Position numbers and translations under genes: made by a program
Source of the DNA: Mycobacterium bourgelatii
Lineage (GTDB): Bacteria > Actinomycetota > Actinomycetes > Mycobacteriales > Mycobacteriaceae
Direction of reading: 5' to 3'
DNA: 64,000 nucleotides
NCBI RefSeq assembly: GCF_010723575.1
Contig: NZ_BLKZ01000001.1
Coordinates: 372,001-436,000 of the forward strand
Shown here: piece by piece, positions 52,933 to 62,235 of the stretch
Numbering within the stretch: the stretch's first letter is position 1
Layout of the letters: every line of letters starts with the position of its first letter
The notes under the pieces: model-generated
The model's database searches: none
The model's input: the letters and a program-made list of their open reading frames with translations, nothing else
Told to the model about the DNA's origin: nothing

Positions 52933-53880
52933 GTGATCCGGATAGGCACCCGGGGCAGCCTGCTGGCCACCACTCAGGCTGCGACGGTCAGAGACGCGCT
53001 CATCGCCAACGGGCACCCCGCGGAGTTGGTGACGATCAGCACAGTGGGGGACCGGTCGTCGGCGCCGATCGACACGCTGGGTGTGGGTGTGTTCACAACG
53101 GCGCTTCGGGAGGCCATGGACGACGGCCGCGTGGACATTGCTGTGCACTCCCACAAAGATTTGCCGACGGCCCCCGATCCCCGCTTCCTCGTGGCGGCCA
53201 TACCGCCGCGCAATGACCCGCGTGACGCGGTTGTGGCCCGCGACGGATTGGTCTTGGGGGAGTTGCCGGTCGGTTCGCTGGTGGGGACGTCATCGCCGCG
53301 ACGGGCGGCACAGCTTAGAGCATTGGGTCTCGGTTTGGAAATCCGCCCCCTAAGAGGCAACCTAGATACCAGGTTGAACAGGGTAAGCAGTGGTGATCTT
53401 GACGCCATCGTGGTGGCCCGGGCAGGTCTAGCCCGCTTGGGTCGCCTTGATGATGTCACCGAGACGCTCGAGCCGGTGCAGATGTTGCCAGCGCCTGCTC
53501 AGGGCGCACTCGCGGTCGAGTGTCGCGCCGATGACAGCCGCATGGCGGCGGTGCTGGCGGAGTTGGACGATGCCGACACTCGGGCGGCGGTCACTGCGGA
53601 GCGGGCCCTGCTCGCCGAACTGGAGGCCGGTTGCTCCGCACCGGTGGGCGCGATCGCTGAAGTGGTCGAGTCGATCGACGAGGAGGGGCGGGTCTTCGAA
53701 GAGCTGTCGCTGCGTGGCTGCGTGGCGGCACTCGACGGATCGGACGTGATCCGTGCGTCCGGAATCGGCACTTCCGATCGGGCACGGGAGCTGGGGCTCT
53801 CGGTTGCTGCGGAGCTGTTCGAACTGGGCGCCGCGGAGTTGATGAGGGGGGCGCGGCATGACCCCGCGCCAGGAAGTTGA
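52933..53880 (+). CDS. hemC: Porphobilinogen deaminase (hydroxymethylbilane synthase)
   Basis: 315 residues. IRIGTRGSLLATTQAA at the start, substrate/Arg-rich segments GTSSPRRAAQLRALG and PLRGNLDTRL, and the dipyrromethane cofactor attached to Cys234 in EAGCSAPVGA. GTG 52933 gives VIRIGTRGS, the usual start; two alternative starts lie within 9 bp upstream. 9 bp after hemA. Counterpart of Rv0510. Confidence 0.96.
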   Translation: MIRIGTRGSLLATTQAATVRDALIANGHPAELVTISTVGDRSSAPIDTLGVGVFTTALREAMDDGRVDIAVHSHKDLPTAPDPRFLVAAIPPRNDPRDAVVARDGLVLGELPVGSLVGTSSPRRAAQLRALGLGLEIRPLRGNLDTRLNRVSSGDLDAIVVARAGLARLGRLDDVTETLEPVQMLPAPAQGALAVECRADDSRMAAVLAELDDADTRAAVTAERALLAELEAGCSAPVGAIAEVVESIDEEGRVFEELSLRGCVAALDGSDVIRASGIGTSDRARELGLSVAAELFELGAAELMRGARHDPAPGS

Positions 53881-53904
53881 GTATCAAACGTGGGAGCGAC
53901 AACG

Positions 53905-55569
53905 ATGACGCGAGGGCGTAAGCCGAGGCCCGGCCACATCATTTTCGTGGGGGCTGGTCCTGGCGACCCCGGCCTACTGACCACCCGAGCTGCGACGGTG
54001 CTGGCGAACGCCGCACTGGTTTTCACCGATCCCGACGTACCCGAGCCGGTGCTGGCGCTGATCGGCAAGGATCTGCCACCCATCTCCGGCCCAGCGCCCG
54101 CCGCTCCTGCCTCCGACAGCGGCGACACGGGCGGCACCGCCGACGCGGATTCCAATGCGCCCGCGGTGGTGTCGGGCGGACCCGACATTCGCCCGGCGCT
54201 CGGTGACCCGGCCGACGTCGCGAAGATGCTGACCGCCGAGGCCCGAACGGGCGTCGATGTGGTGCGACTGGTGGCGGGGGACCCGCTCACCGTGGACGCC
54301 GTGATCACCGAAGTGAATGCCGTCGCACGCACGCACATGCACATCGAGATCGTGCCGGGCCTGGCCCCCAGCAGCGCGGTGCCGACGTATGCCGGGCTGC
54401 CGCTTGGCTCGTCGCACACCGTGGCGGACGTCCGTGGCGACGTGGACTGGGAGGCGTTGGCCGCCGCGCCCGGGCCGCTGATTCTGCAGGCGACCGGCTC
54501 GCACCTGGCCGATGCCGCCCGCACGCTCATCGAGCACGAGCTGGCGGACGCGACGCCGTGCGTGGTGACCGCGCAGGGCACCACCTGTCAGCAGCGTTCG
54601 GTCGAGACCACGCTGCTCGGACTGACGGACCCCGCCATCCTGAACGGCACCGACCCTGCCGCCAGCCCGTTGACCGGCCCGCTCGTGGTGACCATCGGCA
54701 AGACGGTGGCCAGTCGGGCGAAGCTGAATTGGTGGGAGAGTCGGGCGCTGTACGGCTGGACGGTGCTGGTGCCGCGCACCAAGGACCAGGCCGGCGAGAT
54801 GAGCGAGCGGCTGACGTCCTACGGCGCGCTGCCCATGGAGGTGCCGACCATCGCCGTCGAGCCGCCGCGCAGCCCCGCGCAGATGGAGCGCGCGGTCAAG
54901 GGCTTGGTCGACGGCCGGTTCCAGTGGGTGGTGTTCACCTCCACCAACGCGGTGCGTGCGGTATGGGAGAAGTTCGGCGAATTCGGCCTGGACGCCCGCG
55001 CGTTCTCCGGCGTGAAGATCGCCTGCGTCGGTGAGTCGACGGCGGACCGGGTGCGGGCCTTCGGAATCAGCCCCGAGCTGGTGCCGTCCGGCGAGCAGTC
55101 CTCGATGGGTCTACTGGACGAATTCCCGCCCTACGACAGCATTTTCGACCCGGTGAACCGGGTGCTGCTGCCGCGCGCCGACATTGCCACCGAAACGCTG
55201 GCCGAGGGGCTGCGCGAGCGCGGCTGGGAGATCGAGGACGTCACCGCCTACCGGACCGTCCGGGCCGCCCCGCCGCCGGCGTCCACGCGCGAGATGATCA
55301 AGACAGGTGGCTTCGACGCGGTCTGCTTCACATCGAGTTCGACGGTGCGCAACCTGGTCGGCATCGCGGGCAAGCCGCACGCGCGGACCATCATCGCGTG
55401 CATCGGCCCCAAGACCGCCGAGACGGCCGCCGAGTTCGGTCTGCGGGTGGATGTTCAGCCCGAGACCGCGGCGGTGGGTCCGCTGGTGGACGCACTGGCC
55501 GAACACGCGGCCCGGTTGCGTGCCGAGGGCGCGCTGCCGCCGCCGCGCAAGAAGAGCCGCAGGCGCTAG
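53905..55569 (+). CDS. hemD: Fused uroporphyrinogen-III C-methyltransferase / uroporphyrinogen-III synthase (HemD)
   Basis: 554 residues. The N-terminal half (about 1-255) has the SUMT-like fold with GAGPGDPGLLTTRAA; the linker is Pro/Ala rich with low-complexity SDSGDTGGTADADS near 70-85. The C-terminal half (about 280-550) is the HemD synthase with VFTSTNAVRAVWEKFGE and CFTSSSTVRNLV. It closes hydroxymethylbilane into uroporphyrinogen III; methylating ability is inferred from the fold. Start ATG 53905 with GGGAGC upstream; GTG 53890 would add five codons. Counterpart of Rv0511. Confidence 0.93.
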   Translation: MTRGRKPRPGHIIFVGAGPGDPGLLTTRAATVLANAALVFTDPDVPEPVLALIGKDLPPISGPAPAAPASDSGDTGGTADADSNAPAVVSGGPDIRPALGDPADVAKMLTAEARTGVDVVRLVAGDPLTVDAVITEVNAVARTHMHIEIVPGLAPSSAVPTYAGLPLGSSHTVADVRGDVDWEALAAAPGPLILQATGSHLADAARTLIEHELADATPCVVTAQGTTCQQRSVETTLLGLTDPAILNGTDPAASPLTGPLVVTIGKTVASRAKLNWWESRALYGWTVLVPRTKDQAGEMSERLTSYGALPMEVPTIAVEPPRSPAQMERAVKGLVDGRFQWVVFTSTNAVRAVWEKFGEFGLDARAFSGVKIACVGESTADRVRAFGISPELVPSGEQSSMGLLDEFPPYDSIFDPVNRVLLPRADIATETLAEGLRERGWEIEDVTAYRTVRAAPPPASTREMIKTGGFDAVCFTSSSTVRNLVGIAGKPHARTIIACIGPKTAETAAEFGLRVDVQPETAAVGPLVDALAEHAARLRAEGALPPPRKKSRRR

Positions 55570-55585
55570 ATGACGTTTCGTGCGT

Positions 55586-55642
55586 TGACTCTGCGTCCAG
55601 GGCGCAGGAGTGCGAGTAACTTCCACCCTCAACGCAGAGTCA
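55586..55642. repeat. Inverted repeat between hemD and hemB
   Basis: TGACTCTGCGT (55586-55596) and ACGCAGAGTCA (55632-55642) are exact complements, separated by 35 bases that contain CAGGGCGCAGGAGTGCGAG. The motif looks like one of the dispersed TGACTCTGCGT elements I recall from other mycobacterial genomes. It fills most of the 89-bp gap and lies just before the hemB ribosome site. Confidence 0.8.
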
Positions 55643-55658
55643 CCGCGCGCGGCTAGGA

Positions 55659-56648
55659 GTGAGGATGGGCGAGTACCCCCGGCAGCGACCGCGGAGGTTG
55701 CGGGGTACGCCCGCGCTGCGCCGACTGGTGGCGCAAACATCCTTGGAGCCGAGGCATTTGGTGTTGCCGATGTTCGTCGCCGACGGGATCGACGAACCGC
55801 GCCCGATCGCCTCGATGCCCGGCGTGCTGCAGCACACCCGGGATTCGCTGCGCAGCGCGGCGGCGGATGCCGTCGCTGCCGGGGTGGGCGGATTGATGCT
55901 GTTCGGCGTTCCCCGCGAACAGGACAAGGACGCCTCCGGTTCGGCGGGTGTCCACCCGGACGGCATCCTCAACGTCGCGCTACGGGACCTGGCCAAAGAC
56001 CTCGGCGATGCCACCGTGTTGATGGCCGACACCTGTCTGGACGAATTCACCGACCACGGGCACTGCGGCGTACTCGATGACCGCGGCCGGGTCGACAACG
56101 ACGCCACCGTCGCCGCATATGTGAAACTTGCTGTCGCGCAAGCAGAATCCGGCGCACACGTGGTCGGGCCCAGCGGAATGATGGACGGTCAGGTGGGCGC
56201 GATCCGGGACGGTCTGGACGCCGCCGGGTTCACCGACGTGGTGATCCTGGCGTATGCCGCGAAGTTCGCTTCGGCCTTCTACGGCCCTTTCCGCGAGGCG
56301 GTGAGTTCCAGCTTGTCCGGGGACCGGCGCACCTACCAGCAGGAGCCGGGCAACGCCCGGGAGGCACTGCGCGAGATCGAACTGGATCTCGACGAGGGCG
56401 CCGACATCGTGATGGTCAAACCCGCGCTTGGATACCTCGACATCGTGGCAGCTGCGGCCGCGACGTCTCCGGTTCCGGTGGCGGCGTATCAGGTCTCGGG
56501 GGAGTACGCGATGATATGTGCCGCGGCGGCCAACAACTGGATCGACGAGCGAGCCGCCGCGCTGGAATCGCTGACCAGCATCCGGCGCGCCGGAGCGGAT
56601 ATCGTGCTGACCTATTGGGCCGCCGATGCGGCAAGCTGGCTCTCATGA
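55659..56648 (+). CDS. hemB: Delta-aminolevulinic acid dehydratase (porphobilinogen synthase)
   Basis: 329 residues. Joins two ALA to porphobilinogen. Metal-binding loop DTCLDEFTDHGHCGVL, where one of the three Zn cysteines of the yeast-type enzyme is Asp; Schiff-base Lys in LAYAAKFAS and MVKPALGY. The start GTG 55659 gives the length of the M. tuberculosis counterpart Rv0512; ATG 55665 with AGGAG five bases upstream is also good. Stop overlaps the next start (ATGA). Confidence 0.95.
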   Translation: MRMGEYPRQRPRRLRGTPALRRLVAQTSLEPRHLVLPMFVADGIDEPRPIASMPGVLQHTRDSLRSAAADAVAAGVGGLMLFGVPREQDKDASGSAGVHPDGILNVALRDLAKDLGDATVLMADTCLDEFTDHGHCGVLDDRGRVDNDATVAAYVKLAVAQAESGAHVVGPSGMMDGQVGAIRDGLDAAGFTDVVILAYAAKFASAFYGPFREAVSSSLSGDRRTYQQEPGNAREALREIELDLDEGADIVMVKPALGYLDIVAAAAATSPVPVAAYQVSGEYAMICAAAANNWIDERAAALESLTSIRRAGADIVLTYWAADAASWLS

Positions 56649-57217
56649 CGGAGGCATCCATGAGACCTGGGGAGCGGTCCGCGGCCGAAACCGCCGCCAA
56701 GCCGCTGTTCTACGAACCCGGCGCCAGTTGGTACTGGGTGCTGTCGGGGCCGGCCGCGGCGGCGTCGCTGATCCTGATCCAGGTGACCAGCCACGTGCCG
56801 GTCTCGCTGCTGGTGCCAGGGATCTTCCTGGTGCTGGTGTCTTTGTTCGTGTCAATACAGGTCAAGGCCGCACGCATTCACACCTCGGTGGAACTGCACG
56901 AGGATTCGCTGCGCCAGGGCACCGAGACAATCCTGCTGTCCGAGATCGTCAAGGTGTTCCCCGAAGCCGAGAATTCGGTCAAGTCCGACAAGCCGTTGGC
57001 CAAGTGGCAGACGGCGCGCGCCCTCGGCGAATTGGTCGGGGTGCCGCGCGGTCGGCGAGGCATCGGTCTCAAGCTCACCGGCGGGCGCACCGCACAAGCC
57101 TGGGCGCGTCGGCATCGTCACCTGCGGGACGCGCTGACGCCGCTGGTTGAGCAGCGGATGGGTCCGTTCGTCCCGGAAGCCGAAGACGAAGAAACCGAGA
57201 AGGATTCGGAGTTGTGA
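56645..57217 (+). CDS. Membrane protein, Rv0513-like
   Basis: 190 residues starting at an ATG that overlaps the hemB stop. Two hydrophobic helices (about 30-50 and 54-76) then a basic cytosolic domain with LLSEIVKVFPEAENSVKSDKP and RRGIGLKLTGGRTAQAWARR, acidic tail EDEETEKD. It resembles DUF3093 proteins. Function unknown, coupling to hemB suggests co-expression only. Confidence 0.78.
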   Translation: MTEASMRPGERSAAETAAKPLFYEPGASWYWVLSGPAAAASLILIQVTSHVPVSLLVPGIFLVLVSLFVSIQVKAARIHTSVELHEDSLRQGTETILLSEIVKVFPEAENSVKSDKPLAKWQTARALGELVGVPRGRRGIGLKLTGGRTAQAWARRHRHLRDALTPLVEQRMGPFVPEAEDEETEKDSEL

Positions 57218-57459
57218 TCGCCCGGTACCGGGCCTTCGTCGAACTGGCCTGCGCGTGCGCCGCGCTGGTGGCGGCGGGGCTCAGCTGGGTACACACGCGT
57301 ACAACGGTTGCGGTGGCACCCGTACTCGAAGGACAGCCCACCACGACGTCAGTGGTTTTTCACCCTGCGCAGCTGGTGCTGACGTTGTTGTTCGCCACCA
57401 TCGCGGGCATCTTCACCGTGGTCGGGATGACCCGGCTCGCCCGCTCGAAGGCGTCTTAA
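57214..57459 (+). CDS. Small two-helix membrane protein, Rv0514-like
   Basis: 81 residues, GTG overlapping the previous stop (GTGA). Two membrane helices (about 7-25, 52-73) joined by a polar loop TRTTVAVAPVLEGQPTTTSVVFHP that would face outside. Its TAA stop overlaps the convergent STAS gene stop through a shared TTAA. Function unknown. Confidence 0.75.
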   Translation: MIARYRAFVELACACAALVAAGLSWVHTRTTVAVAPVLEGQPTTTSVVFHPAQLVLTLLFATIAGIFTVVGMTRLARSKAS

Positions 57460-57896
57460 GCCGTCTTCTTGAGCAGAGGCAAGACCAGCTCACGCCGGCT
57501 CGTGATGGCATCCGCCAGCCCACCCAGCGCCGCGTGCACCGAGCGTGCGGTGGGGAAGGCGGCCTCGTCGTCGCGACCCTCGCCCAGCACCTCGCTGACC
57601 GCCGCGCCCGTGACCAATGTCCACTGCACGCCGGCGGCGTAGCATTCCTCGTCCAAGGCGCAGAGCAGCGAGAACCCGGCGGTGGAGAAGTAGGTCACAC
57701 CGCTCAGGTCGAGCACGACGGGGTATTGCGCAACGACGAAGTGGCGAACGTACTCGCTGATCGGGTCGACGTTCACGGCGTCGATCTCGCCTCGGACCGT
57801 CACCACCGTGGCCAGGTGACGGCTGTAGGCGCGCACTTGGGCGCCGCAACACTCGAACGTCCCGTTCCCCCGTCGGCTTGCGATTGCGACAGTCAT
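57456..57896 (-). CDS. STAS-domain anti-anti-sigma factor-like protein, Rv0516c-like
   Basis: 146 residues from ATG 57896. STAS fold with VTVRGEIDAVNVDPISEYVRHF, the strand VVLDLSGVTYFSTAG where the phosphorylatable Ser/Thr of anti-anti-sigma factors sits (Ser-Thr-Ala-Gly), and FSLLCALDEE. The M. tuberculosis counterpart is reported as an osmosensory, PknD-phosphorylated regulator (OprA). No anti-sigma gene neighbours it. A 13E12-type gene (Rv0515) that I recall next to it in M. tuberculosis is absent. Confidence 0.87.
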   Translation of the reverse strand: MTVAIASRRGNGTFECCGAQVRAYSRHLATVVTVRGEIDAVNVDPISEYVRHFVVAQYPVVLDLSGVTYFSTAGFSLLCALDEECYAAGVQWTLVTGAAVSEVLGEGRDDEAAFPTARSVHAALGGLADAITSRRELVLPLLKKTA

Positions 57897-58110
57897 GCTG
57901 TACCTACCCACTTCCCCCGTGGCGTTGTCTGAGGTCAACGCTGCCGGATAAAACTAAGGGGACCGAAAGCCGCGTCTAACTTCTTGCTAAGAAGCAATTC
58001 GGCAGGTCCCATCGCCGGCTGCCGCGCGCCAAATACACGACCCCTGATGATCGCTGTTAGGCTCCGAAGGCCGCCGGTTGCCAGTGGGGGCTGGTGATTA
58101 TGGCTTGTGG

Positions 58111-59442
58111 ATGGAGCGGTCGCCCGGTCAGCCGGACCAGATGGCGAGCATGCTGCCAGCAGACTCCGGACGGAATAGAGCACGAGTGCGCACTGCAGAA
58201 ATCAGGGGAGACATCAAGGCCCTGACGGGGCTGCGCATCATCGCCGCGGTGTGGGTGGTGATGTTCCACTTCCGGCCGATGCTGAGCGACATCTCGCCGG
58301 ACTTCCGGGAGAACTTCGCACCGTTGCTCGACTGCGGCGCCCAAGGCGTCGACCTCTTCTTCATCCTCAGTGGCTTCGTGCTGACCTGGAATTACCTCGA
58401 GCGGATGGGTCCGACCTGGTCGTTGCGCGCCCACCTGCACTTCCTGTGGCTGCGGTTGGCCCGGGTGTGGCCGGTGTACCTGGTGACCCTGCACCTGGCC
58501 GCCGTCTTGGTCATCTTCAGCCTGCACGTCGGCCACACCCCGCTGCCCGAGGCGAGCAGGCTCACCGCGATCAGCTACGTGCGCCAGGTCCTCATGGTGC
58601 AGCTGTGGTACCAGCCGTTCTTCGACGACTCGAGTTGGGACGGACCGGCCTGGTCGATCAGCGCGGAATGGTTGGCCTACCTGATGTTCGGCGGGCTGGT
58701 GCTGGTGATTTACCGGATGAGGCATGCCACGCGTGCGCGCGGACTGATGTGGCTGGCTTTCGCGGCGTCACTGCCGCCGCTGATGATGTTGCTGGCCACG
58801 GGCCAGTTCTACACGCCGTGGAGTTGGCTGCCGCGGATCGTCACGCAGTTCACCGCCGGGGCGCTGGCTGCGGCGGCCGTGCGCCGGCTGCAGCCGACCG
58901 AGCGCACCAGGCAGGTCGCCGGGTACCTGTCCGTCGTCATCATTGCTGCCATCGTCGGCATCCTGTACTGGTTCGACGCGCATCCGATCAAGGGGGTGAC
59001 GGACAGCAGCGGCGTGGTCGACATCTTGTTCGTCCCGCTGGTGCTTACCCTCGCGGTCGGCGTGGGCAGCCTGCCGCGGCTGCTGTCCACCCGGGTGATG
59101 GTGTACGCCGGACAGATCTCGTTCTGCCTCTACATGGTGCATGAGCTGGTGCACACCGTCTGGCGATGGGCTGTGGTCAACTTCCAGCTGCGGCCATGGG
59201 AGCAGGACAACCCGTGGAAATGGAACGTCCTCGGCCTGTTCGCCATCGCGGTCGGTCTTTCGGCCCTGATGTACCACTTCGTCGAAGAACCCGCCCGGCG
59301 CTGGATGCGCAGGATGGTGGACGTCAAACCTCCGGATGCAACGGTCGAGGCGGGCGAGGTGGTACTGCCCAAACTGCACCAGATCGAGGGTGGGCGGGAA
59401 CGTTCGCCGGTCCGCACCGCGCGCATAGGCCGCGCGCGTTAG
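58111..59442 (+). CDS. Acyltransferase family 3 membrane protein, Rv0517-like
   Basis: 443 residues. N-terminus of about 25 soluble residues, then ten or so hydrophobic helices with the hallmark start LTGLRIIAAVWVVMFHFRP (catalytic His), VDLFFILSGFVLTWNY, and the WSISAEWLAYL segment with its Glu. Acyltransferase-3 enzymes O-acylate envelope sugars or lipids; the acceptor is unknown. The start is uncertain: ATG 58111 or 58141. The C-terminal 60 residues are basic and outside the membrane domain. Followed by a secreted SGNH hydrolase, a common pairing. Confidence 0.88.
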   Translation: MERSPGQPDQMASMLPADSGRNRARVRTAEIRGDIKALTGLRIIAAVWVVMFHFRPMLSDISPDFRENFAPLLDCGAQGVDLFFILSGFVLTWNYLERMGPTWSLRAHLHFLWLRLARVWPVYLVTLHLAAVLVIFSLHVGHTPLPEASRLTAISYVRQVLMVQLWYQPFFDDSSWDGPAWSISAEWLAYLMFGGLVLVIYRMRHATRARGLMWLAFAASLPPLMMLLATGQFYTPWSWLPRIVTQFTAGALAAAAVRRLQPTERTRQVAGYLSVVIIAAIVGILYWFDAHPIKGVTDSSGVVDILFVPLVLTLAVGVGSLPRLLSTRVMVYAGQISFCLYMVHELVHTVWRWAVVNFQLRPWEQDNPWKWNVLGLFAIAVGLSALMYHFVEEPARRWMRRMVDVKPPDATVEAGEVVLPKLHQIEGGRERSPVRTARIGRAR

Positions 59443-59534
59443 CGGCGTATTCAGACGGTTCCTCGTACTATTTCGTTGAGTTCGTCTGCGGCACCGACCA
59501 GTTGACCTGGTGCCGTCCACCATGGAGGTAGTTC

Positions 59535-60224
59535 GTGAGTCGGCTGGTGACACTGGTCCTCAGTCTTGGGCTCCTGGTCGGCGTGTTGGTCGTTGCACCC
59601 CCCGCGTCGCCCCGGTCCTACCGGCCGCTGAGCACGGATTTCCGGGTGACCCAGCTGGCCGTGATCGGCGACTCCTACACCACCGGCACCGACCTGGGCG
59701 GGCTCGGCTCGAAAACCTGGACCGGACTGGCTTGGAAGGCCCTCGCGTCGAATGGCGTTCGCGTTGTGGCCGACGTGGCGGCGGAGGGCAGAGCAGGCTA
59801 CGGCGTGGTCGGTGACCACGGCAGCGTGTTCGAGGATCTGACGGCCAGGGTGGTCAAACCCGACGACGCCCTGGTGGTGTTCTTCGGCTCCCGCAACGAC
59901 CAGGACGTCGACCCGGTGCACGTGTTCGCCCGGGCGCACGACACTTATGCGCTGGCGCGTCGCTTCGCCCCGTCGGCGAAATTTCTGGTGATCGGGCCGC
60001 CCTGGCCAACTCCCGACGTGCCCGAATCGGTGTTGCGGGTCCGCGATGCGGTCAGGAATGCCGCGCTCATGGCGGGCGCGGTCTTCGTCGATCCGATCGT
60101 CGAACGCTGGTTCTTCGACAAGCCCGAGTTGATCGCTTCCGATGGTGTCCACCCCAACGACGCGGGGCATGAGTACATGGCAAGCAAGATCGCGCCGCTA
60201 ATTCGCGCACAGATATACCGATAA
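59535..60224 (+). CDS. Secreted SGNH-hydrolase (GDSL esterase), Rv0518-like
   Basis: 229 residues, GTG start. Signal peptide of about 25 residues (MSRLVTLVLSLGLLVGVLVV, APPAS cleavage region). SGNH motifs: block I IGDSYT with Ser47, block III GSRND, block V SDGVHPND with Asp and His. Expected extracytoplasmic esterase acting on acylated sugars or lipids. Its position after the acyltransferase suggests opposing or sequential roles in envelope O-acylation. Counterpart of Rv0518. Confidence 0.9.
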   Translation: MSRLVTLVLSLGLLVGVLVVAPPASPRSYRPLSTDFRVTQLAVIGDSYTTGTDLGGLGSKTWTGLAWKALASNGVRVVADVAAEGRAGYGVVGDHGSVFEDLTARVVKPDDALVVFFGSRNDQDVDPVHVFARAHDTYALARRFAPSAKFLVIGPPWPTPDVPESVLRVRDAVRNAALMAGAVFVDPIVERWFFDKPELIASDGVHPNDAGHEYMASKIAPLIRAQIYR

Positions 60225-60286
60225 GCGGAGGTGGTACCGAGGTCTACCGCGAAACCGCCTGTCGCACAAGCCGTTTGGCTTATGAC

Positions 60287-60403
60287 TCAGTCTTCTGCGT
60301 GGCGCTCGTAGTCCCAACGCTCAAGGCGCGCTTGCAATTGCAGCAGACCAAGCCCGGCGATCGGCGCAGCTGCCGTGAGCAACAGGTACACCATCGGACT
60401 CAT
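60287..60403 (-). CDS. 38-residue single-helix membrane peptide
   Basis: MSPMVYLLLTAAAPIAGLGL followed by LQLQARLERWDYERHAED: one hydrophobic helix then an amphipathic, charged tail. ATG 60403 with GGAGG (60415-60411 on the minus strand) eight bases upstream. I believe similar short peptides of this exact layout occur in other mycobacteria, but cannot name the family. It lies 62 bp from the SGNH hydrolase stop, convergent. The 247 bp upstream, to the IS-type transposase, contain the palindromic CGTATACG (60447-60454) and no other gene that I see. Confidence 0.6.
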   Translation of the reverse strand: MSPMVYLLLTAAAPIAGLGLLQLQARLERWDYERHAED

Positions 60404-60504
60404 CTCTCCAACCTCCAAAACCTCTTCATTCGTAACACGTTTCGTCCGTATACGTGGTTCATTTGGCCGAATTTCGCTCACTTTGTGATCGATAAGTTTT
60501 CTGC

Positions 60505-62165
60505 GAGCCCTAAACCTCAAACCACCGATGGGCCGTCGTGGTGATTGGTTGAGCCTTTGATCTTGATTCTGGTGACGGTGGACGCGGGGTAGCTGCTGGT
60601 CTGCCCAGCTTTTCCTGTGGGGTCCTGGTTGTCGGGTCGTGTGATGATGTTCAGGTTCGTTGTGGGTGGCCGATGATGTTGTGCCACAGGGTGATCCAGG
60701 CGGGTTCCCAGGGCCAGTGGGTGGGTAGGTGCAGGATCGGTTTGCGCTGGGGTCGGGCCAGGCGTGCGGGGATGTTGACCAGGTGTCGGCGCAGGGTGGT
60801 GCCGCGGGTGTTGCGGTGGCGGGTGCCGGCCAGGGTCGCGGCCGCACGCAACAGGTTATGTGCGATGGCCGCGCAGATCGCCCATGCGCAATTGGCGCCG
60901 AAGCGTCCAGAAGGTATGTGAGCCAGGGGTCCGTCGATGAGATCTGCGAAGGTGGTTTCGATGATGGCGTGGCGGCGGTGAGTGATGTCAGCGTCGGTGG
61001 CGGGCTCGGTGGAGTTGGTGAAGAACGGGTGATACCGCCAGATCGGGAACAGTCCGTCGGGTTGGGTGGCGTCTTTGACACGGCGCACGATCAGGCGGGC
61101 GGTGATCGCCTCGGTATCGGATTCGGCCATGGTGTAGGTGGTCTCGGCGACTTCGGCGTCAGAGATCCATGCTCCGGTATCGGGATCGAGTACGGCGCCG
61201 GGGTATTTCACCGGGGTCCACGCGCCCTCGGGAATCGCGTCGATGGCGCGTTGCACTGCGGTGTTGCGGGTCAGCACCAGCGAGAACACCGCACCGTAGC
61301 GGCGGCAGGTCCGGATCACCGCACGGTTGCCGTAGGCACTGTCACCGCGCACGGTGATCAGCCCGCTCACCCCGGCTGCGCGGGCAGTGGTGATCGCCTG
61401 GGCGACCATACGGGCCGCACCTTTGCCGGAGTTGGCTTTGCCGGCGCGGAGCCGGATCCCGGTCACCACTGGGGGCGCGGTGTCGGTACTGACGGTGGTG
61501 ACCAGAGGCGAGAGGCCTTTGCGCAGGACCTGCTTGCCGGCGATCTTGGTGTGCCCGTAAGAGGCGCCCTGCTTGGCGTGTCCATAGACTGGGCGCACCA
61601 ACGAATCGATATCGATGAAGGCACGCACCTGCGCGCCGGGCAGCAGATCGGTCCGTTTGCATAGACCGGCCAGATGCTCGGCCAGCACCGAATCCAACTG
61701 GCGGGCATGGCCGAAGGTGAACTCCCGCAACAGAGTTCCCACCGTTGAGGGCGCATACACCCGGTGAAAAAGGGTCTTCATCCCGCCGGCGCGGACCAGG
61801 TCGACATCGTCGATGTAGTCCGCGCCCGCGCATGCTCGCGATCAGGGTGGCCAGTTTCGGGGCGGGGTTGGCCGACCCGGACTTGATCCGAGGTGCCGTG
61901 ATGTGAATCTTGTTGGCCAACAACTCCGACAGGCCAGCCTGCTCAGCCAAGACCATCACCGGCACCAGGCCCGCGCACGACACGAGATTGTCCTCATCGA
62001 ATACGGCGGACTGCGGGGTGAAGGTGTGGGACACTCGCACTGGAAGTGCCTTTCTCGAACTGGACCGATTGTTGCCTGAAGAACACCAATCATCCCAGCT
62101 CAGAGGGCACTTCCTTATACCGACACCCCGACAGACAGCTCATTCGTCAGTGGATCCAGGCTAAA
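60505..62165 (-). mobile_element. IS1380-family insertion sequence, approximate limits
   Basis: About 1.66 kb including the transposase and flanks. The right end near 62165 carries CCTGGATCCACTGACGAA on the minus strand, which looks like an IS1380-type terminal repeat; the left end near 60505 has AGCCCTAAACCTCAAACC, only loosely similar. I could not define both terminal inverted repeats or a target duplication, so the limits are approximate. Confidence 0.6.
60651..62040 (-). pseudogene. IS1380-family transposase with one frameshift
   Basis: The N-terminal part (from 62040, MRVSHTFTPQSAVFDEDNLV) is in one frame to about 61835. The rest (KTLFHRVYAPSTVGTLLREF to WHNIIGHPQRT, ending at 60651) is in another. 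Catalytic DDE-type features: FIDIDSLVRPVYG, TVRGDSAYGNRAV, and the C-terminal RHAIIETTFADL with the Glu. A single-base indel in the GC-rich stretch GCGCGGGCGCGGAC (61830-61845) explains the break. Otherwise near full length (about 460 residues). Confidence 0.85.
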
Positions 62166-62235
62166 GCCCCGTCGGAGGCGCCATTTCACGCCACTTCGTG
62201 CCCTTCCAGGCACGGTTCAGGCCCCTGGGCCCGTT

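Noticed and set aside
60287..61081. 264-residue minus-strand frame covering the IS1380 end and the small peptide
   Set aside because: Most of it is an out-of-frame reading of the transposase, rich in Pro/Thr/Ser. Only the last 38 codons look like a real gene.
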